Below, one piece after another: positions 26,144 through 33,739 of a stretch of 64,000 bases of DNA. Under the pieces are notes generated by a model. The model was not told the DNA's origin and ran no database searches. It was given only the letters and a program-made list of their open reading frames with translations. This DNA is from Paracoccus sp. DMF-8 (GTDB lineage Bacteria; Pseudomonadota; Alphaproteobacteria; Rhodobacterales; Rhodobacteraceae). The number at the start of each line of letters is the position of its first letter. Positions within the stretch are counted from its first letter, which is position 1. The translations under genes were made by a program, and so were the position numbers. The DNA lies in contig NZ_JARJHL010000010.1 in NCBI RefSeq assembly GCF_029309835.1, positions 248,001-312,000 on the forward strand. The letters are read 5' to 3'.

Positions 26144-26854
26144 ATGGCATTGAGTTTTCTGGCGGACGCATCGTCCTATCCCGAGCAGGCATTCTTCTCG
26201 GATCAACCGCTGCTGGATGATATTATCGCGTCGATCCCCAGCCTTTTGGGGGCGTGGGACGCGGTGGATTATGCAGGATCGGGAGCTTGGATGCCGCGCG
26301 TCGGTTCGGGGGCTTCCATCCTTCCATCTGGTGCGGGGTCGATGCCCGTTCCAGCCACGCGAGACAATGCGCCGGTCCTGCGCTTTGCGATCAACAGCAA
26401 GGCTTTTGTGAATTCCGGCGCGGGCGAACCGCTGCCCTTGTCGGAGTTGACATATGCCTGTCGGGCCTATTTCTCGAACGACACGACCAATTTTCAGAAG
26501 ATCCTCGATTTCGGCACGCCGGAGTTCTATTTCCGCTCGACCATGGGGACGCCTTCCTGGCAGTTTGCGGGATTGGGGACATCAGGCTCTACGGCGATTG
26601 CAGCGCCAGTTTTGGGATGGCATCGTTTCACCTTCAGCAAGAGCGGGGTGGACGTTGCGCAGATTGATGCGGACGGATCCGGGCCTCGGCCTTTGGGGTC
26701 GGCCGGAACGGCGCTGTCCGGTAACTATTTGACCATCGGAGACACCGTGCCATCGACTAGCGCCGAGCATGATGTGCGCAGGATCGTTTTGCTCGGGTCA
26801 GGCGACGTCACGCCAGAGCAACGGGCTGCGATCAATGCGTGGATCGGTCAGTGA
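26144..26854 (+). CDS. LamG/concanavalin-like tail protein
   Basis: 236 residues: IIASIPSLLGAWDAVDYAGS, FSNDTTNFQKILDFGTPEFY and LGWHRFTFSKSG; ends with AAINAWIGQ, the helix that typically closes LamG-type phage lectins. Probably binds glycans at the tail. It starts right after the SGNH fibre with GAGGGCGAG as ribosome site. A similar layout occurs at 44971-45763 in the second prophage. Confidence 0.6.
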   Translation: MALSFLADASSYPEQAFFSDQPLLDDIIASIPSLLGAWDAVDYAGSGAWMPRVGSGASILPSGAGSMPVPATRDNAPVLRFAINSKAFVNSGAGEPLPLSELTYACRAYFSNDTTNFQKILDFGTPEFYFRSTMGTPSWQFAGLGTSGSTAIAAPVLGWHRFTFSKSGVDVAQIDADGSGPRPLGSAGTALSGNYLTIGDTVPSTSAEHDVRRIVLLGSGDVTPEQRAAINAWIGQ

Positions 26855-26898
26855 CAGACGATCCAGTGCCGATCTGGGCACAGGACAAGGACACATTT

Positions 26899-27258
26899 CT
26901 ATGCGCTGGCCAAGGTATAGCGAAACTCACCCGCTACAAATACGACGCGAACGAAGCCCTTTGAGCATAGGGCTTGGCAATGTTGCTCCACCGATTCGGC
27001 TAGGGATTTGAACGGATATGGCGTTGCGGCGATACACGCCAAGACCAGTCGCTCGCCCTCGTTGAGCGATGACACATCGCCACAAACCTCCGGAGGCAAT
27101 AGGCTGTCGGGGGCATCATCTTGCTCCCATCCGCATTCTGTGCATATCAGTGCGCCAAATCTGCCCCACTCAAAGTCTGCGTCAGGATAAACGCGTTCGC
27201 CACAATCAGGGCATCTCGGAATAGCCCCATTTCCCTTGTCCAGAAACGGTGCTGCCAT
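26899..27258 (-). CDS. Zinc-ribbon hypothetical cargo protein
   Basis: 119 residues. Two CxxC pairs (CPDCGERVYPD and CTECGWEQDD) form a zinc ribbon; the C-terminal half is helical (LNEGERLVLACIAATPY). It begins directly after the glycosyltransferase stop (TGA A ATG), so both are on one leftward transcript. No enzymatic motif. Part of the AT-richer cargo block within the tail-fibre region. Confidence 0.55.
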   Translation of the reverse strand: MAAPFLDKGNGAIPRCPDCGERVYPDADFEWGRFGALICTECGWEQDDAPDSLLPPEVCGDVSSLNEGERLVLACIAATPYPFKSLAESVEQHCQALCSKGFVRVVFVAGEFRYTLASA

Positions 27259-27259
27259 T

Positions 27260-28642
27260 TCAGGTGCTCGCGGTCAACTTGTCTGCGATAGCCCTGTAGT
27301 TATTAACGTAGGAATCTCTAGTATACCGTTCCAACTGATATCCGGTGTTCCTCTGAAATCGCTTTGGATTTTTTAGGATCCGGCGCAATGATGCCGCGAT
27401 GGCATCGATATCTCCGGGCGAAACCAAGTCACCATTCTTGCCCGGCTTGATCAGTTCACGAGGGCCGTAATTGACGTCATAGGAGACAACTGGACATCCG
27501 CATGAAAGGGCTTCTAATATGGAAAGCCCGAAACCTTCCGTCATGGTGGGATAAACCGAGGCCGTTGCTCCCCGGAAAACATCCAGAGGGGCGGTTGTAT
27601 AGCCCATCAACTTAACCCTGTCCGCGAGGCCTAATTTGTCGATCTGCTTGATCAATTGATCTCGCCCAGCGCCTTCCCCATAGATCAGATAGTTTACTTC
27701 TGGGAATTCTTCCTTGATCAGGTCGAAGGCGTCGATGCATTCATTGATAGGTTTTCCTTCGAGATCAAGCCGCGAGACTGTTACCAAGTCCTTTCTCGGC
27801 AGTTTAGCGCCTGGCTCTATCTCGCAGAAATGCGGAAGCACGTGAACTTCGGCGGATGGTTTCAAATCTGATGCGATTTGCTTTTTGTGAGCGTTGGTTG
27901 CGGTTATGATTGCCTCTCCTGCGAACCCCTCGATAAGCAGCTTCGCTCGATGGAGAGTTTTTCCAGCGTAGTTCATGTGATCAGCATGAAGGAACAGGAC
28001 TCTTGGAGATTTCGTTGCCGCAGACAGATATGCTGAAGTTATGCCGTCAAAAAATGTTATTGCTGGTCCCCATGGAACTATCTCGTAGAAACTGCGAATA
28101 AAGGCTCGGTTCATTCCATATGATTTACCGTTGATGAGGTTCCGGCCCACTAGGAACTTATCACCTTTGGTTCTTGTCCAGCGAATGGCTCTGTTTTGCG
28201 CATAGTCAGTCGTTTCACTGATTCCGTCCGGCTTCTTGACCGATAGCTGAAATATCTCATCGTTAATCATCGTATAGATGCGCCGTACATCTTTCTCATG
28301 AATCGTGTACTTTAATACGCGTCCAATTCCAGTGTTCTTCATCCGCACAGAGGCATTTGCTTGCCCTATTTCTGCGGCGATATCGAATAATGGTAAAGAA
28401 TTTGATGCATCTGTGGCCGCACATGCTTCTGGTAGGGTCAGATACTTGACCTTGGGAAAGATGGTGCCATCCGCCTGGAGCTTCAAGAAGTTCTCTTTTT
28501 GTGCTGTGGCGTGGCTGAGATTGAGAAGAATCGGTTCGAAATCCGGCATCTCGGAAAAGGCGTTCAGTCGGTGGTACACCGCCTTGATCTTTCCGCCGCC
28601 GCCAGCGCCTAACCGCTCAAAAATACTAATTATTTTTGTCAT
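27260..28642 (-). CDS. Glycosyltransferase family 4-type (TagE/GtfA-like) cargo gene
   Basis: 460 residues starting MTKIISIFERLGAGGGGKIK, with GGAGGG before the ATG. The C-terminal Rossmann half contains VTVSRLDLEGKPINECIDAF, YLIYGEGAGRDQLIKQI and the signature EGFGLSILEALSCGCPVVSY, all typical of GT4 retaining enzymes that use nucleotide sugars. The N-terminal half resembles poly(glycerol-phosphate) glucosyltransferases. Visibly AT-richer than phage neighbours and oriented against them, so it is a recent moron. Probably alters the host surface glycan in lysogens. Confidence 0.85.
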   Translation of the reverse strand: MTKIISIFERLGAGGGGKIKAVYHRLNAFSEMPDFEPILLNLSHATAQKENFLKLQADGTIFPKVKYLTLPEACAATDASNSLPLFDIAAEIGQANASVRMKNTGIGRVLKYTIHEKDVRRIYTMINDEIFQLSVKKPDGISETTDYAQNRAIRWTRTKGDKFLVGRNLINGKSYGMNRAFIRSFYEIVPWGPAITFFDGITSAYLSAATKSPRVLFLHADHMNYAGKTLHRAKLLIEGFAGEAIITATNAHKKQIASDLKPSAEVHVLPHFCEIEPGAKLPRKDLVTVSRLDLEGKPINECIDAFDLIKEEFPEVNYLIYGEGAGRDQLIKQIDKLGLADRVKLMGYTTAPLDVFRGATASVYPTMTEGFGLSILEALSCGCPVVSYDVNYGPRELIKPGKNGDLVSPGDIDAIAASLRRILKNPKRFQRNTGYQLERYTRDSYVNNYRAIADKLTAST

Positions 28643-28897
28643 AATCCCTCCGTCTCGCGGGCTGGGCACGTAGGCAGAAGCCCTCTCTGCGAGGTGTCTA
28701 ACTGGGCGGAACAGTTAGCTTCCTCGCGCAGTAAGGGCAATGAGCAGTTTTTTGCTACGATGCGGACAGCCTCCTGGTCGACCGGCCTTCGTGCAGGGCC
28801 GGCGCCGGGTTGGCAAAGAGCGGAGTCGCTGCCTTGGGGTTGAAGGTTGTGCGCATGAGATGTACTGGCGGGTGCGGTAGCTGCGGCCGGGGCGGGC
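28643..28897. other. Divergent intergenic region between the two surface-glycan genes
   Basis: Contains the start signals for both genes. A Cys/Gly-rich frame opens at 28856 (MRCTGGCGSCGRGG) with GAAGG upstream and overlaps the pyruvyl transferase start; it is probably chance. No clear operator found. Confidence 0.4.
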
Positions 28898-29740
28898 ATG
28901 TTTGGAATCGATCGACCATCGAAAGAAGATCTCAAGTCTCTGCTCGACGGCGGCCTTGACGATCATAACATGTATTGGGCTTGGCCCCGCAACCGGACGA
29001 ATTTCGGTGATTGGATAGGCCCTTACATCTATCTGAAGCGGACGGGGGTAAGGCCTCGGCTCGCTCATGCACATCAGGCAGGAGGAGGCCGTTCGGTCTT
29101 TTACACGTGCGGTAGCATCCTGCATTTGTTGACGCGAAACGATGTCGCCATTGTGTGGGGATCTGGGGTCATCACCGCATCCAAGCGTTTCTCTCGTCCC
29201 AAGCGTACCTTGGCGGTGCGGGGGCCAGTGACGCAGGAGAGGCTGAAGCGTCACGGTTATGACGTGCCAGAAGTTGTCGGAGATCCTGGGCTTTGCCTGC
29301 CTGCTTTCTACGAGGGCGCTTCGGAAAAAACTCATTCACTGGGTGTCATCGCCCATGTGGTTGACAGTGTGTTTTGGAGGTCCGTTGAAAGATTTCTTCC
29401 GGATGGTGTAAAAATCATCCATCTCGATCAGGGTTTCGAAAGTGTGATTGATGAAATCACATCTTGCGAACGTACTATATCATCTTCTCTCCATGGCGTT
29501 ATTGTGTCTCACGCATATGGCATTCCTTGCGCTTGGATTGAGCCTTGCGTAAGCGAGTTGAGTGGCGATGGCGCGAAGTTCGATGACTATTTCATGTCAA
29601 TAGGTGCCAAAGCCCGCGCAAAGGACGCCCAAAAAGCGCAGTTTCCGTTTGTGGCGAATGATTATGACTTTGAGCTTTGTGCACCAAGGACGGATTTGAA
29701 AGCTATGTCACAGCAGCTTCTGTCTGTATGCCCATTCTGA
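28898..29740 (+). CDS. Polysaccharide pyruvyl transferase family protein (cargo)
   Basis: 280 residues. NFGDWIGPYIYLKRTG near residue 35, CGSILHLLTRNDVAIVWGSG (about 70-90), then VRGPVTQERLKRHGYDVPEV and the CERTISSSLHGVIVSHAYGI motif are the classic pyruvyl transferase features. The family adds pyruvate ketals to surface sugars. Divergent from the GT4 gene, the pair resembles a phage-borne surface-modification module. Base composition is lower in GC than the tail genes. Confidence 0.8.
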   Translation: MFGIDRPSKEDLKSLLDGGLDDHNMYWAWPRNRTNFGDWIGPYIYLKRTGVRPRLAHAHQAGGGRSVFYTCGSILHLLTRNDVAIVWGSGVITASKRFSRPKRTLAVRGPVTQERLKRHGYDVPEVVGDPGLCLPAFYEGASEKTHSLGVIAHVVDSVFWRSVERFLPDGVKIIHLDQGFESVIDEITSCERTISSSLHGVIVSHAYGIPCAWIEPCVSELSGDGAKFDDYFMSIGAKARAKDAQKAQFPFVANDYDFELCAPRTDLKAMSQQLLSVCPF

Positions 29741-29805
29741 ATCTTGTAATCTGTCGTGGTTAGGCACCCAGCCCGATCTGACCCGCAATCAAGCAACCTC
29801 AACCC

Positions 29806-29827
29806 GCCCGCCTCTGGCGGGCTTTTT
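29806..29827 (+). terminator. Intrinsic terminator CCCGCC-TCT-GGCGGG with T-run
   Basis: Hairpin CCCGCCTCTGGCGGG followed by CTTTTTC, which ends transcription from the cargo block before the spike-base gene at 29841. The downstream CATG after the T-run recurs at three other terminators in this prophage. Confidence 0.8.
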
Positions 29828-29840
29828 CATGGAGAATCCC

Positions 29841-30104
29841 ATGCCCAATGATCGTTTCGCCGCCCACCTGATGGGGGTCAATGGCCCGGCTATCGGGTCG
29901 TTTGTCGTTACGCCAAGCGACAGCGCTGACCTGCCCGAGGTTGTGCGCGCTGTGACAATCGGGGGCGGCGGCAGCCTTGCCTGGCGGGGCAGGGACGGGG
30001 CTGACTATGTCACCGCCGCTTTGCCCGCAGGCACCTATCCGGTCAGCGCTGTGCGCATCCTTGCCACTGGCACGACGGCCACACTGATCACCGGATGGGT
30101 CTGA
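29841..30104 (+). CDS. Spike base protein, RCAP_Rcc01079 (gene transfer agent) family
   Basis: 87 residues. VVTPSDSADLPEVVRAVTIG and VSAVRILATGTTATLITGWV match the Rcc01079-type base of the Rhodobacter capsulatus GTA head spikes. In the GTA it anchors fibres on capsid vertices that bind the host capsule. I start at the internal ATG 29841. Its presence in a lambda-like prophage means either head spikes or a tail-attached version. It is coupled to the next gene (TGATG). Confidence 0.8.
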   Translation: MPNDRFAAHLMGVNGPAIGSFVVTPSDSADLPEVVRAVTIGGGGSLAWRGRDGADYVTAALPAGTYPVSAVRILATGTTATLITGWV

Positions 30105-30976
30105 TGTTTATCGGCATCGGTATCGGGATGACGATGGGCATGGGGCGGGCGGCAGGTGACGGCCCGCCCGTCGATCCTCTCCCCACCCTGACCGTTACGG
30201 GCGGCACGATCACCCCGTTTGCGCGGGGCGGTGTCGATTATGTCGAGGTGCTGTGGCGTCAGGGCGGGTCGTTTGAGGTCAGCGACCAGATAGACGCTCA
30301 CATCGCGCTGGCAGCGGGCGCGGGTGCTGGCGGGTTGAGTAACATTGGATGGACTGCCGGCGGCGGCGGTGCTGGCGGATTGTATGACGCCATCCGCACT
30401 CTGGCCGCAGGGATCCATACTGTCTCAATCGGGGCGGGCGCCCCATCTACTGCGACGGTGGGTGCGACATCGTCGGGGTCTGACAGCAGCTTGACCATGC
30501 CCGACGGGACGGTGACCGTGACCGGCGGCGGCAAGGGCGGGTCTGTAGGCTCCATTGCTGGTCTGCCCGGCGGGTCTGGTGGCGGCGCGTCGGCTGGCGG
30601 TGGTGGGCCATTCGTGGGCGGCGCCGGCACTGCTGGTCAGGGGTTTAACGGCGGCGACAGTTTCGGGGGCGTCAACACCCTGCGGTCAGGCGGCGGTGGC
30701 GGCGGTGCTGGCGGTGTTGGTGCAGCGGGTCAGTCCGGGATAGGCGGTGCAGGCGGCGCGGGCCGGTTGCTTGACTGGATCGCAACCCCCCGGACGGTGT
30801 GCCGGGGCGGAGCTGGAACCGTTGGCGTCACAGAGGTCAGTTCGCCGGATGAGGATTGGAGCAACGGATCCAGCGGCGCGTATACGCTCGGCGCGGCCAG
30901 TGTTGGCAAAGGCGGGGACGGGTTCCTGTTCCTCGTGGTCCGTGCAGATCAGGTCAATGTGGAGATGGTAGTATGA
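30104..30976 (+). CDS. Glycine-rich spike/fibre protein
   Basis: 290 residues from the ATG at 30104. After a hydrophobic N-terminus and a short beta segment, the middle is made of glycine-rich repeats (GAGAGGLSNIGWTAGGG, GGSGGGASAGGGGPF, GGGGGGAGGVGAAG), the polyglycine-helix fold used by phage fibre tips to present loops to host receptors. Follows the spike base and probably sits on it. Coupled with both neighbours by overlapping codons. Confidence 0.65.
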   Translation: MFIGIGIGMTMGMGRAAGDGPPVDPLPTLTVTGGTITPFARGGVDYVEVLWRQGGSFEVSDQIDAHIALAAGAGAGGLSNIGWTAGGGGAGGLYDAIRTLAAGIHTVSIGAGAPSTATVGATSSGSDSSLTMPDGTVTVTGGGKGGSVGSIAGLPGGSGGGASAGGGGPFVGGAGTAGQGFNGGDSFGGVNTLRSGGGGGGAGGVGAAGQSGIGGAGGAGRLLDWIATPRTVCRGGAGTVGVTEVSSPDEDWSNGSSGAYTLGAASVGKGGDGFLFLVVRADQVNVEMVV

Positions 30977-31152
30977 TCTATGTGGCGCAGATCGAGGACG
31001 GCATCGTCATCCGCGTCGTGGTGTCCCCGGCCAGCATCGAGCCGCCGGAGGGATGGGTGGTCATCGGCCCCGAAAATACGGTCGGGATCGGCTGGACCTA
31101 TGTGGGTGGGGTGTTTGTGCCGCCGGAGCCGGTCGAGGGTGAGGGAGCATGA
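30973..31152 (+). CDS. Small fibre-associated phage protein (59 aa)
   Basis: MIYVAQIEDGIVIRVVVSP, then WVVIGPENTVGIGWTYVGG and a Pro-rich end (FVPPEPVEGEG). This is the common small protein after phage fibre genes; probably a fibre assembly or tip component. ATGA overlap with the previous gene, 4-bp overlap with the next. Confidence 0.65.
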   Translation: MIYVAQIEDGIVIRVVVSPASIEPPEGWVVIGPENTVGIGWTYVGGVFVPPEPVEGEGA

Positions 31153-31424
31153 CAGAGCTGGAAACAATCGGAAAGGTTCTTGCATTCGTCGTCGCGTTCA
31201 TCGTTACCCCTGTGGCTTGGTTGATGCGGCTAGAAAACAGGGTGAATGCCAACGCCCGGGAACTGACGCGCCTCGAAAAACAGATCGAGAACGACCGGGC
31301 CGAGGCCCGCGCCAACCGCGCCGAACAGAACGATATGCTTCGGGAAATGCAGCGCGACATCAAGTTGTTGCTAGGCCGGGGTGCCGTCCAGCACCACACC
31401 GACCGGACCCTACCGCCGCGCTGA
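31149..31424 (+). CDS. Small membrane protein with coiled coil (lysis cassette)
   Basis: 91 residues. One transmembrane helix (about residues 8-26, LAFVVAFIVTPVAWLM) then a long charged coiled coil (ENRVNANARELTRLEKQIEN). This type precedes endolysin genes in many phages as a holin accessory or spanin-like protein. Overlaps the stop of the previous gene. Confidence 0.6.
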   Translation: MTELETIGKVLAFVVAFIVTPVAWLMRLENRVNANARELTRLEKQIENDRAEARANRAEQNDMLREMQRDIKLLLGRGAVQHHTDRTLPPR

Positions 31425-31454
31425 GGCCGTTCGGAATCCGATCACTTCATGCAA

Positions 31455-31480
31455 TGAAAAAAGGGCGGGGTTTCCCCAGC
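31455..31480 (-). terminator. Intrinsic terminator, minus strand
   Basis: On the minus strand GGGC-T-GGGG-AAA-CCCCGCCC is followed by TTTTTT. It lies just beyond the stop of the small minus-strand gene 31521-31676 and supports it. Confidence 0.75.
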
Positions 31481-31520
31481 CCAATTCCCTCGGCAAACGA
31501 ATGCCTTCTCGTTGGTCACG

Positions 31521-31676
31521 TCAACCAGGAAGGCGGCCCTTTTTCTCGCTGCCTTCATCGGCCTTCTCGCCCTGATCGGGCTGGCCCTGCGGCGGTTGAT
31601 GCCGTTGACCCTGACCCCCTTCGTCCTTCGGGGGAGTCTGTTCGTTCGCTTTGTCTTTGTTTTGATCGGTGCCCAT
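31521..31676 (-). CDS. Small Gln/Lys/Asp-rich hypothetical protein (51 aa)
   Basis: MGTDQNKDKANEQTPPKDEG onward is strongly hydrophilic and low in complexity, ending KKGRLPG. GGAGG lies seven bases before the ATG and an intrinsic terminator follows 40 bp downstream, so the gene is probably real despite its size. An antisense plus-strand frame (31512-31802) lacks a ribosome site. Function unknown. Confidence 0.55.
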   Translation of the reverse strand: MGTDQNKDKANEQTPPKDEGGQGQRHQPPQGQPDQGEKADEGSEKKGRLPG

Positions 31677-31803
31677 GTCGGGACCTCCATAGATCCGGCG
31701 AGGGAATACCAACCGGATAATCATAAAGTGGCTATGCGGCGGACCAATTACATCAGCAAGCCGCCAACTATCTCGCAACACACGGTTAACGCACGAAACT
31801 AAA

Positions 31804-31828
31804 CCGCCCGCCTAGCGCGGGCTTTTTC
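31804..31828 (+). terminator. Intrinsic terminator CCGCCCGC-CTA-GCGCGGGC with T-run
   Basis: Imperfect GC hairpin followed by TTTTTCATGGG, upstream of the amidase gene. Same T-run/CATG signature as at 29806-29827 and in the 47-bp repeats. Confidence 0.7.
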
Positions 31829-31841
31829 ATGGGAAATCGAC

Positions 31842-32387
31842 ATGACCAAGATCGCCTTGGTGGTCGGGCACAACGCCCGGTCACAGGGGGCTGTCCGCGT
31901 GACGGATGGCCGCTCTGAATACGATTGGATGGGTGACCTTTCCGCCCAGATCCTCGCCGCCAATCCGGGCCGCTACCGGGTGTTCCGGCGACCGGCTGGC
32001 GTCGTCTACACGCGCGAAATCTCGCAGACCTATGCCGAGGTCGATGCGTGGGGCGCGTCCGGGTCCATCGAGCTGCATTTCAATGCAGCGGCGGCATCGA
32101 CCGCCACCGGCACCGAAACCCTGACCAGTGGCACCAAGGGCAGCCGCCGTCTGGCCACGCTGATCCAGTCCGCGATGGTCGGGGTGCTCGGCCTGCGTGA
32201 TCGGGGCTTGCTGGTCCGCGACCGCAAGGCGCGCGGCGGTGAGAGCCTGTGGGCGGGCAGGGCACCCGCCGTCCTGATCGAGCCGTATTTCGGCAGTAAC
32301 GCGGGCGATTGCGCCGCTGCTGACCGCCATTTCCACCAACTGGCTGCGGGCATCAACGCCGCCTGCACCGAGTTCTTGAAAGGATAA
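31842..32387 (+). CDS. Endolysin: N-acetylmuramoyl-L-alanine amidase (Amidase_3-like)
   Basis: 181 residues. Starts KIALVVGHNARSQGAV with the zinc-binding His, then SIELHFNAAA with a second His, and the Glu-containing AVLIEPYFGSNAGD near the end; these are the zinc ligands and catalytic Glu of Amidase_3 enzymes that cut the bond between muramic acid and the stem peptide. No signal peptide, so export depends on a holin (32629-33024). Lysis gene of the prophage. Confidence 0.8.
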   Translation: MTKIALVVGHNARSQGAVRVTDGRSEYDWMGDLSAQILAANPGRYRVFRRPAGVVYTREISQTYAEVDAWGASGSIELHFNAAAASTATGTETLTSGTKGSRRLATLIQSAMVGVLGLRDRGLLVRDRKARGGESLWAGRAPAVLIEPYFGSNAGDCAAADRHFHQLAAGINAACTEFLKG

Positions 32388-32390
32388 ACC

Positions 32391-32627
32391 ATGCAAACCA
32401 AAGGTGAATACCGCGTCGGTATCACGTTCAATCCGAGCGCGTCCGGCATCGTCGATGAAATCAAGCGCAAGGCCGCTGATTTGATCGACCTGATCGAAAG
32501 CATTCCGTCCGACCGGGAAAGCGAACGCGGCAACGAGGCCGGGCGCCTCAAGGCGGTTGCGCAGACGGAAATCGAAAGCGCCGCCATGTGGGCCGTGAAG
32601 GCTGCCACCAAACAGGAAAGGAACTGA
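32391..32627 (+). CDS. Small helical-hairpin phage protein, Acb2/Tad1-like candidate
   Basis: 78 residues: YRVGITFNPSASGIVDEIKR, then AADLIDLIE and, at the end, QTEIESAAMWAVKAATK. This FNPS...IK...AMWAVKA pattern occurs in small phage proteins now grouped with the Acb2/Tad1 hairpin family, some members of which bind cyclic nucleotides and block CBASS or Thoeris signals. That assignment is from memory of the pattern and is not proven here. Located between amidase and holin. Confidence 0.5.
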   Translation: MQTKGEYRVGITFNPSASGIVDEIKRKAADLIDLIESIPSDRESERGNEAGRLKAVAQTEIESAAMWAVKAATKQERN

Positions 32628-32628
32628 C

Positions 32629-33024
32629 ATGCGCGACATCATCACCGCGATCACCCCCGGGCTTGTCGAAATCCTCGGTGTATTGCTGACCGGCATCATC
32701 GCATGGGCCGCGTCCAAGGCCCGCGAAAAATGGGGCATTGACATCGAGGCCCGGCACCGCGAGGCGCTGCAATCGGCGCTGATGACCGGCGCGCGGTTGG
32801 CGCTGGCCAATGAACTGACCGGCAAGGCCGCAATCAACCTGATCCTGAATTATGTTCGCCAGTCCGTGCCCGACGCTATCGGCACACTGAACCCCGATCC
32901 CGACGTGCTGATAGATCTGGCCAAGTCCAAGCTGGAACAGGCCGTCACCGAAAAGGCGCGCGATCTGACGGGCGGTGCCGTGGACAAGCTGACCGAGGCG
33001 CTGAAACAGGCAGGCGCGACGTGA
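32629..33024 (+). CDS. Holin, LLH-type
   Basis: 131 residues. One N-terminal transmembrane helix (residues 9-28, TPGLVEILGVLLTGIIAWAA), then KAREKWGIDIEARHREALQS and a charged C-terminus; this matches LLH-type phage holins. It would permeabilise the inner membrane and release the amidase. It ends in front of a bidirectional hairpin (33038-33063). Confidence 0.7.
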   Translation: MRDIITAITPGLVEILGVLLTGIIAWAASKAREKWGIDIEARHREALQSALMTGARLALANELTGKAAINLILNYVRQSVPDAIGTLNPDPDVLIDLAKSKLEQAVTEKARDLTGGAVDKLTEALKQAGAT

Positions 33025-33037
33025 TCTTTGAAATGAA

Positions 33038-33063
33038 ATAGGCCCGGCAATCACCGGGCCTAT
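33038..33063. terminator. Bidirectional terminator between lysis genes and a minus-strand gene
   Basis: Perfect stem ATAGGCCCGG-CAATCA-CCGGGCCTAT. The minus-strand side is followed by TTCATTTC. It separates the holin gene from the convergent secreted-protein gene. Confidence 0.7.
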
Positions 33064-33082
33064 GGCATGCGAGGGACTGCAA

Positions 33083-33478
33083 TCAGGATGCTCTACCTAT
33101 TGCCTCAAGGCAGGCAGCCTCATCGCCGCTTTCGAGGGCGGCACGGGCATCTTGAATGGCGGAGTCGCGATCAGACGCCGGCATGGCTGCCTCCTCGGCA
33201 GCGGTCGGGGCGCCTTCCTGCTGGGCTTGGACATCCTGGCCCGACATTGCTGTATCTGCGCTGGAGCCTGGCTCCGTTTCGAGCGGCGCAGTCGTTCCGT
33301 CCTTGGCGATCTTGTTGTCATCGGCAGGTGCCGCCGCGCCGTCCGTTGTTGAAATGTCCGTTGCGGGGCTGGACGTTACCCCTTCGAGCCGCGCCAACTC
33401 ATCTGCACAGTCCGCATAAGCATTGCCCGCGAAACCAAGGGCCAGACTGGTGACCAGAATTTTCAGAGATACTGACAT
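33083..33478 (-). CDS. Secreted Ala/Asp/Glu-rich hypothetical protein
   Basis: 131 residues from the ATG at 33478, which has AGGAGG at an ideal distance. Signal peptide MSVSLKILVTSLALGFAGNA with a cut before DC, then LARLEGVTSSPATDIS and a long acidic, Ala-rich low-complexity region (GQDVQAQQEGAPTAAEEAAM). Ends in a short helix with a Cys (DEAACLEAIGRAS). Probably periplasmic or lipoprotein-like; role unknown. It lies in the accessory part of the prophage on the strand opposite the lysis genes. Confidence 0.6.
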   Translation of the reverse strand: MSVSLKILVTSLALGFAGNAYADCADELARLEGVTSSPATDISTTDGAAAPADDNKIAKDGTTAPLETEPGSSADTAMSGQDVQAQQEGAPTAAEEAAMPASDRDSAIQDARAALESGDEAACLEAIGRAS

Positions 33479-33573
33479 TCTTATCCTCCTGAGTGCTGTT
33501 GGGCTGTGCCAATCAACCATCAAGGCAGAAGAATGTTCCAAGAATCTATCGGATTCCGCTTTCGTTACGGCCG

Positions 33574-33648
33574 ATGATCAGGGCGCGCATCATCGCCGCC
33601 GTCGTGGTCCTGCTGGTCCTCAAAGGGGGCTGGCAGAGGCCGGATTGA
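33574..33648 (+). CDS. Twin membrane microprotein, copy 1 (24 aa)
   Basis: MIRARIIAAVVVLLVLKGGW then QRPD: one short hydrophobic helix with a conserved LKGGWxRPD tail. A paralogue of equal length lies at 34235-34309. The second halves of the two genes are nearly identical at DNA level and the first halves differ mostly where the hydrophobic character is kept. No good ribosome site. Too short for normal gene finders. Could be a type I toxin-like or membrane-stress peptide; function unknown. Confidence 0.5.
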   Translation: MIRARIIAAVVVLLVLKGGWQRPD

Positions 33649-33739
33649 GGCGGGCCGAGAACCCGCGCACGATTAGTCAAGCTAATGTGGTCGGCCTGTG
33701 CTACACATGAACATCCGCACCGATTCTGGACGCGGTGAT

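Noticed and set aside
31512..31802. 96-codon plus-strand frame with a hydrophobic start
   Set aside because: No ribosome site, and the opposite strand has a gene with a good ribosome site and a terminator.
32629..33024. Holin gene as an additional tape or scaffold protein
   Set aside because: Single N-terminal membrane helix, size and position after the amidase fit LLH-type holins better.
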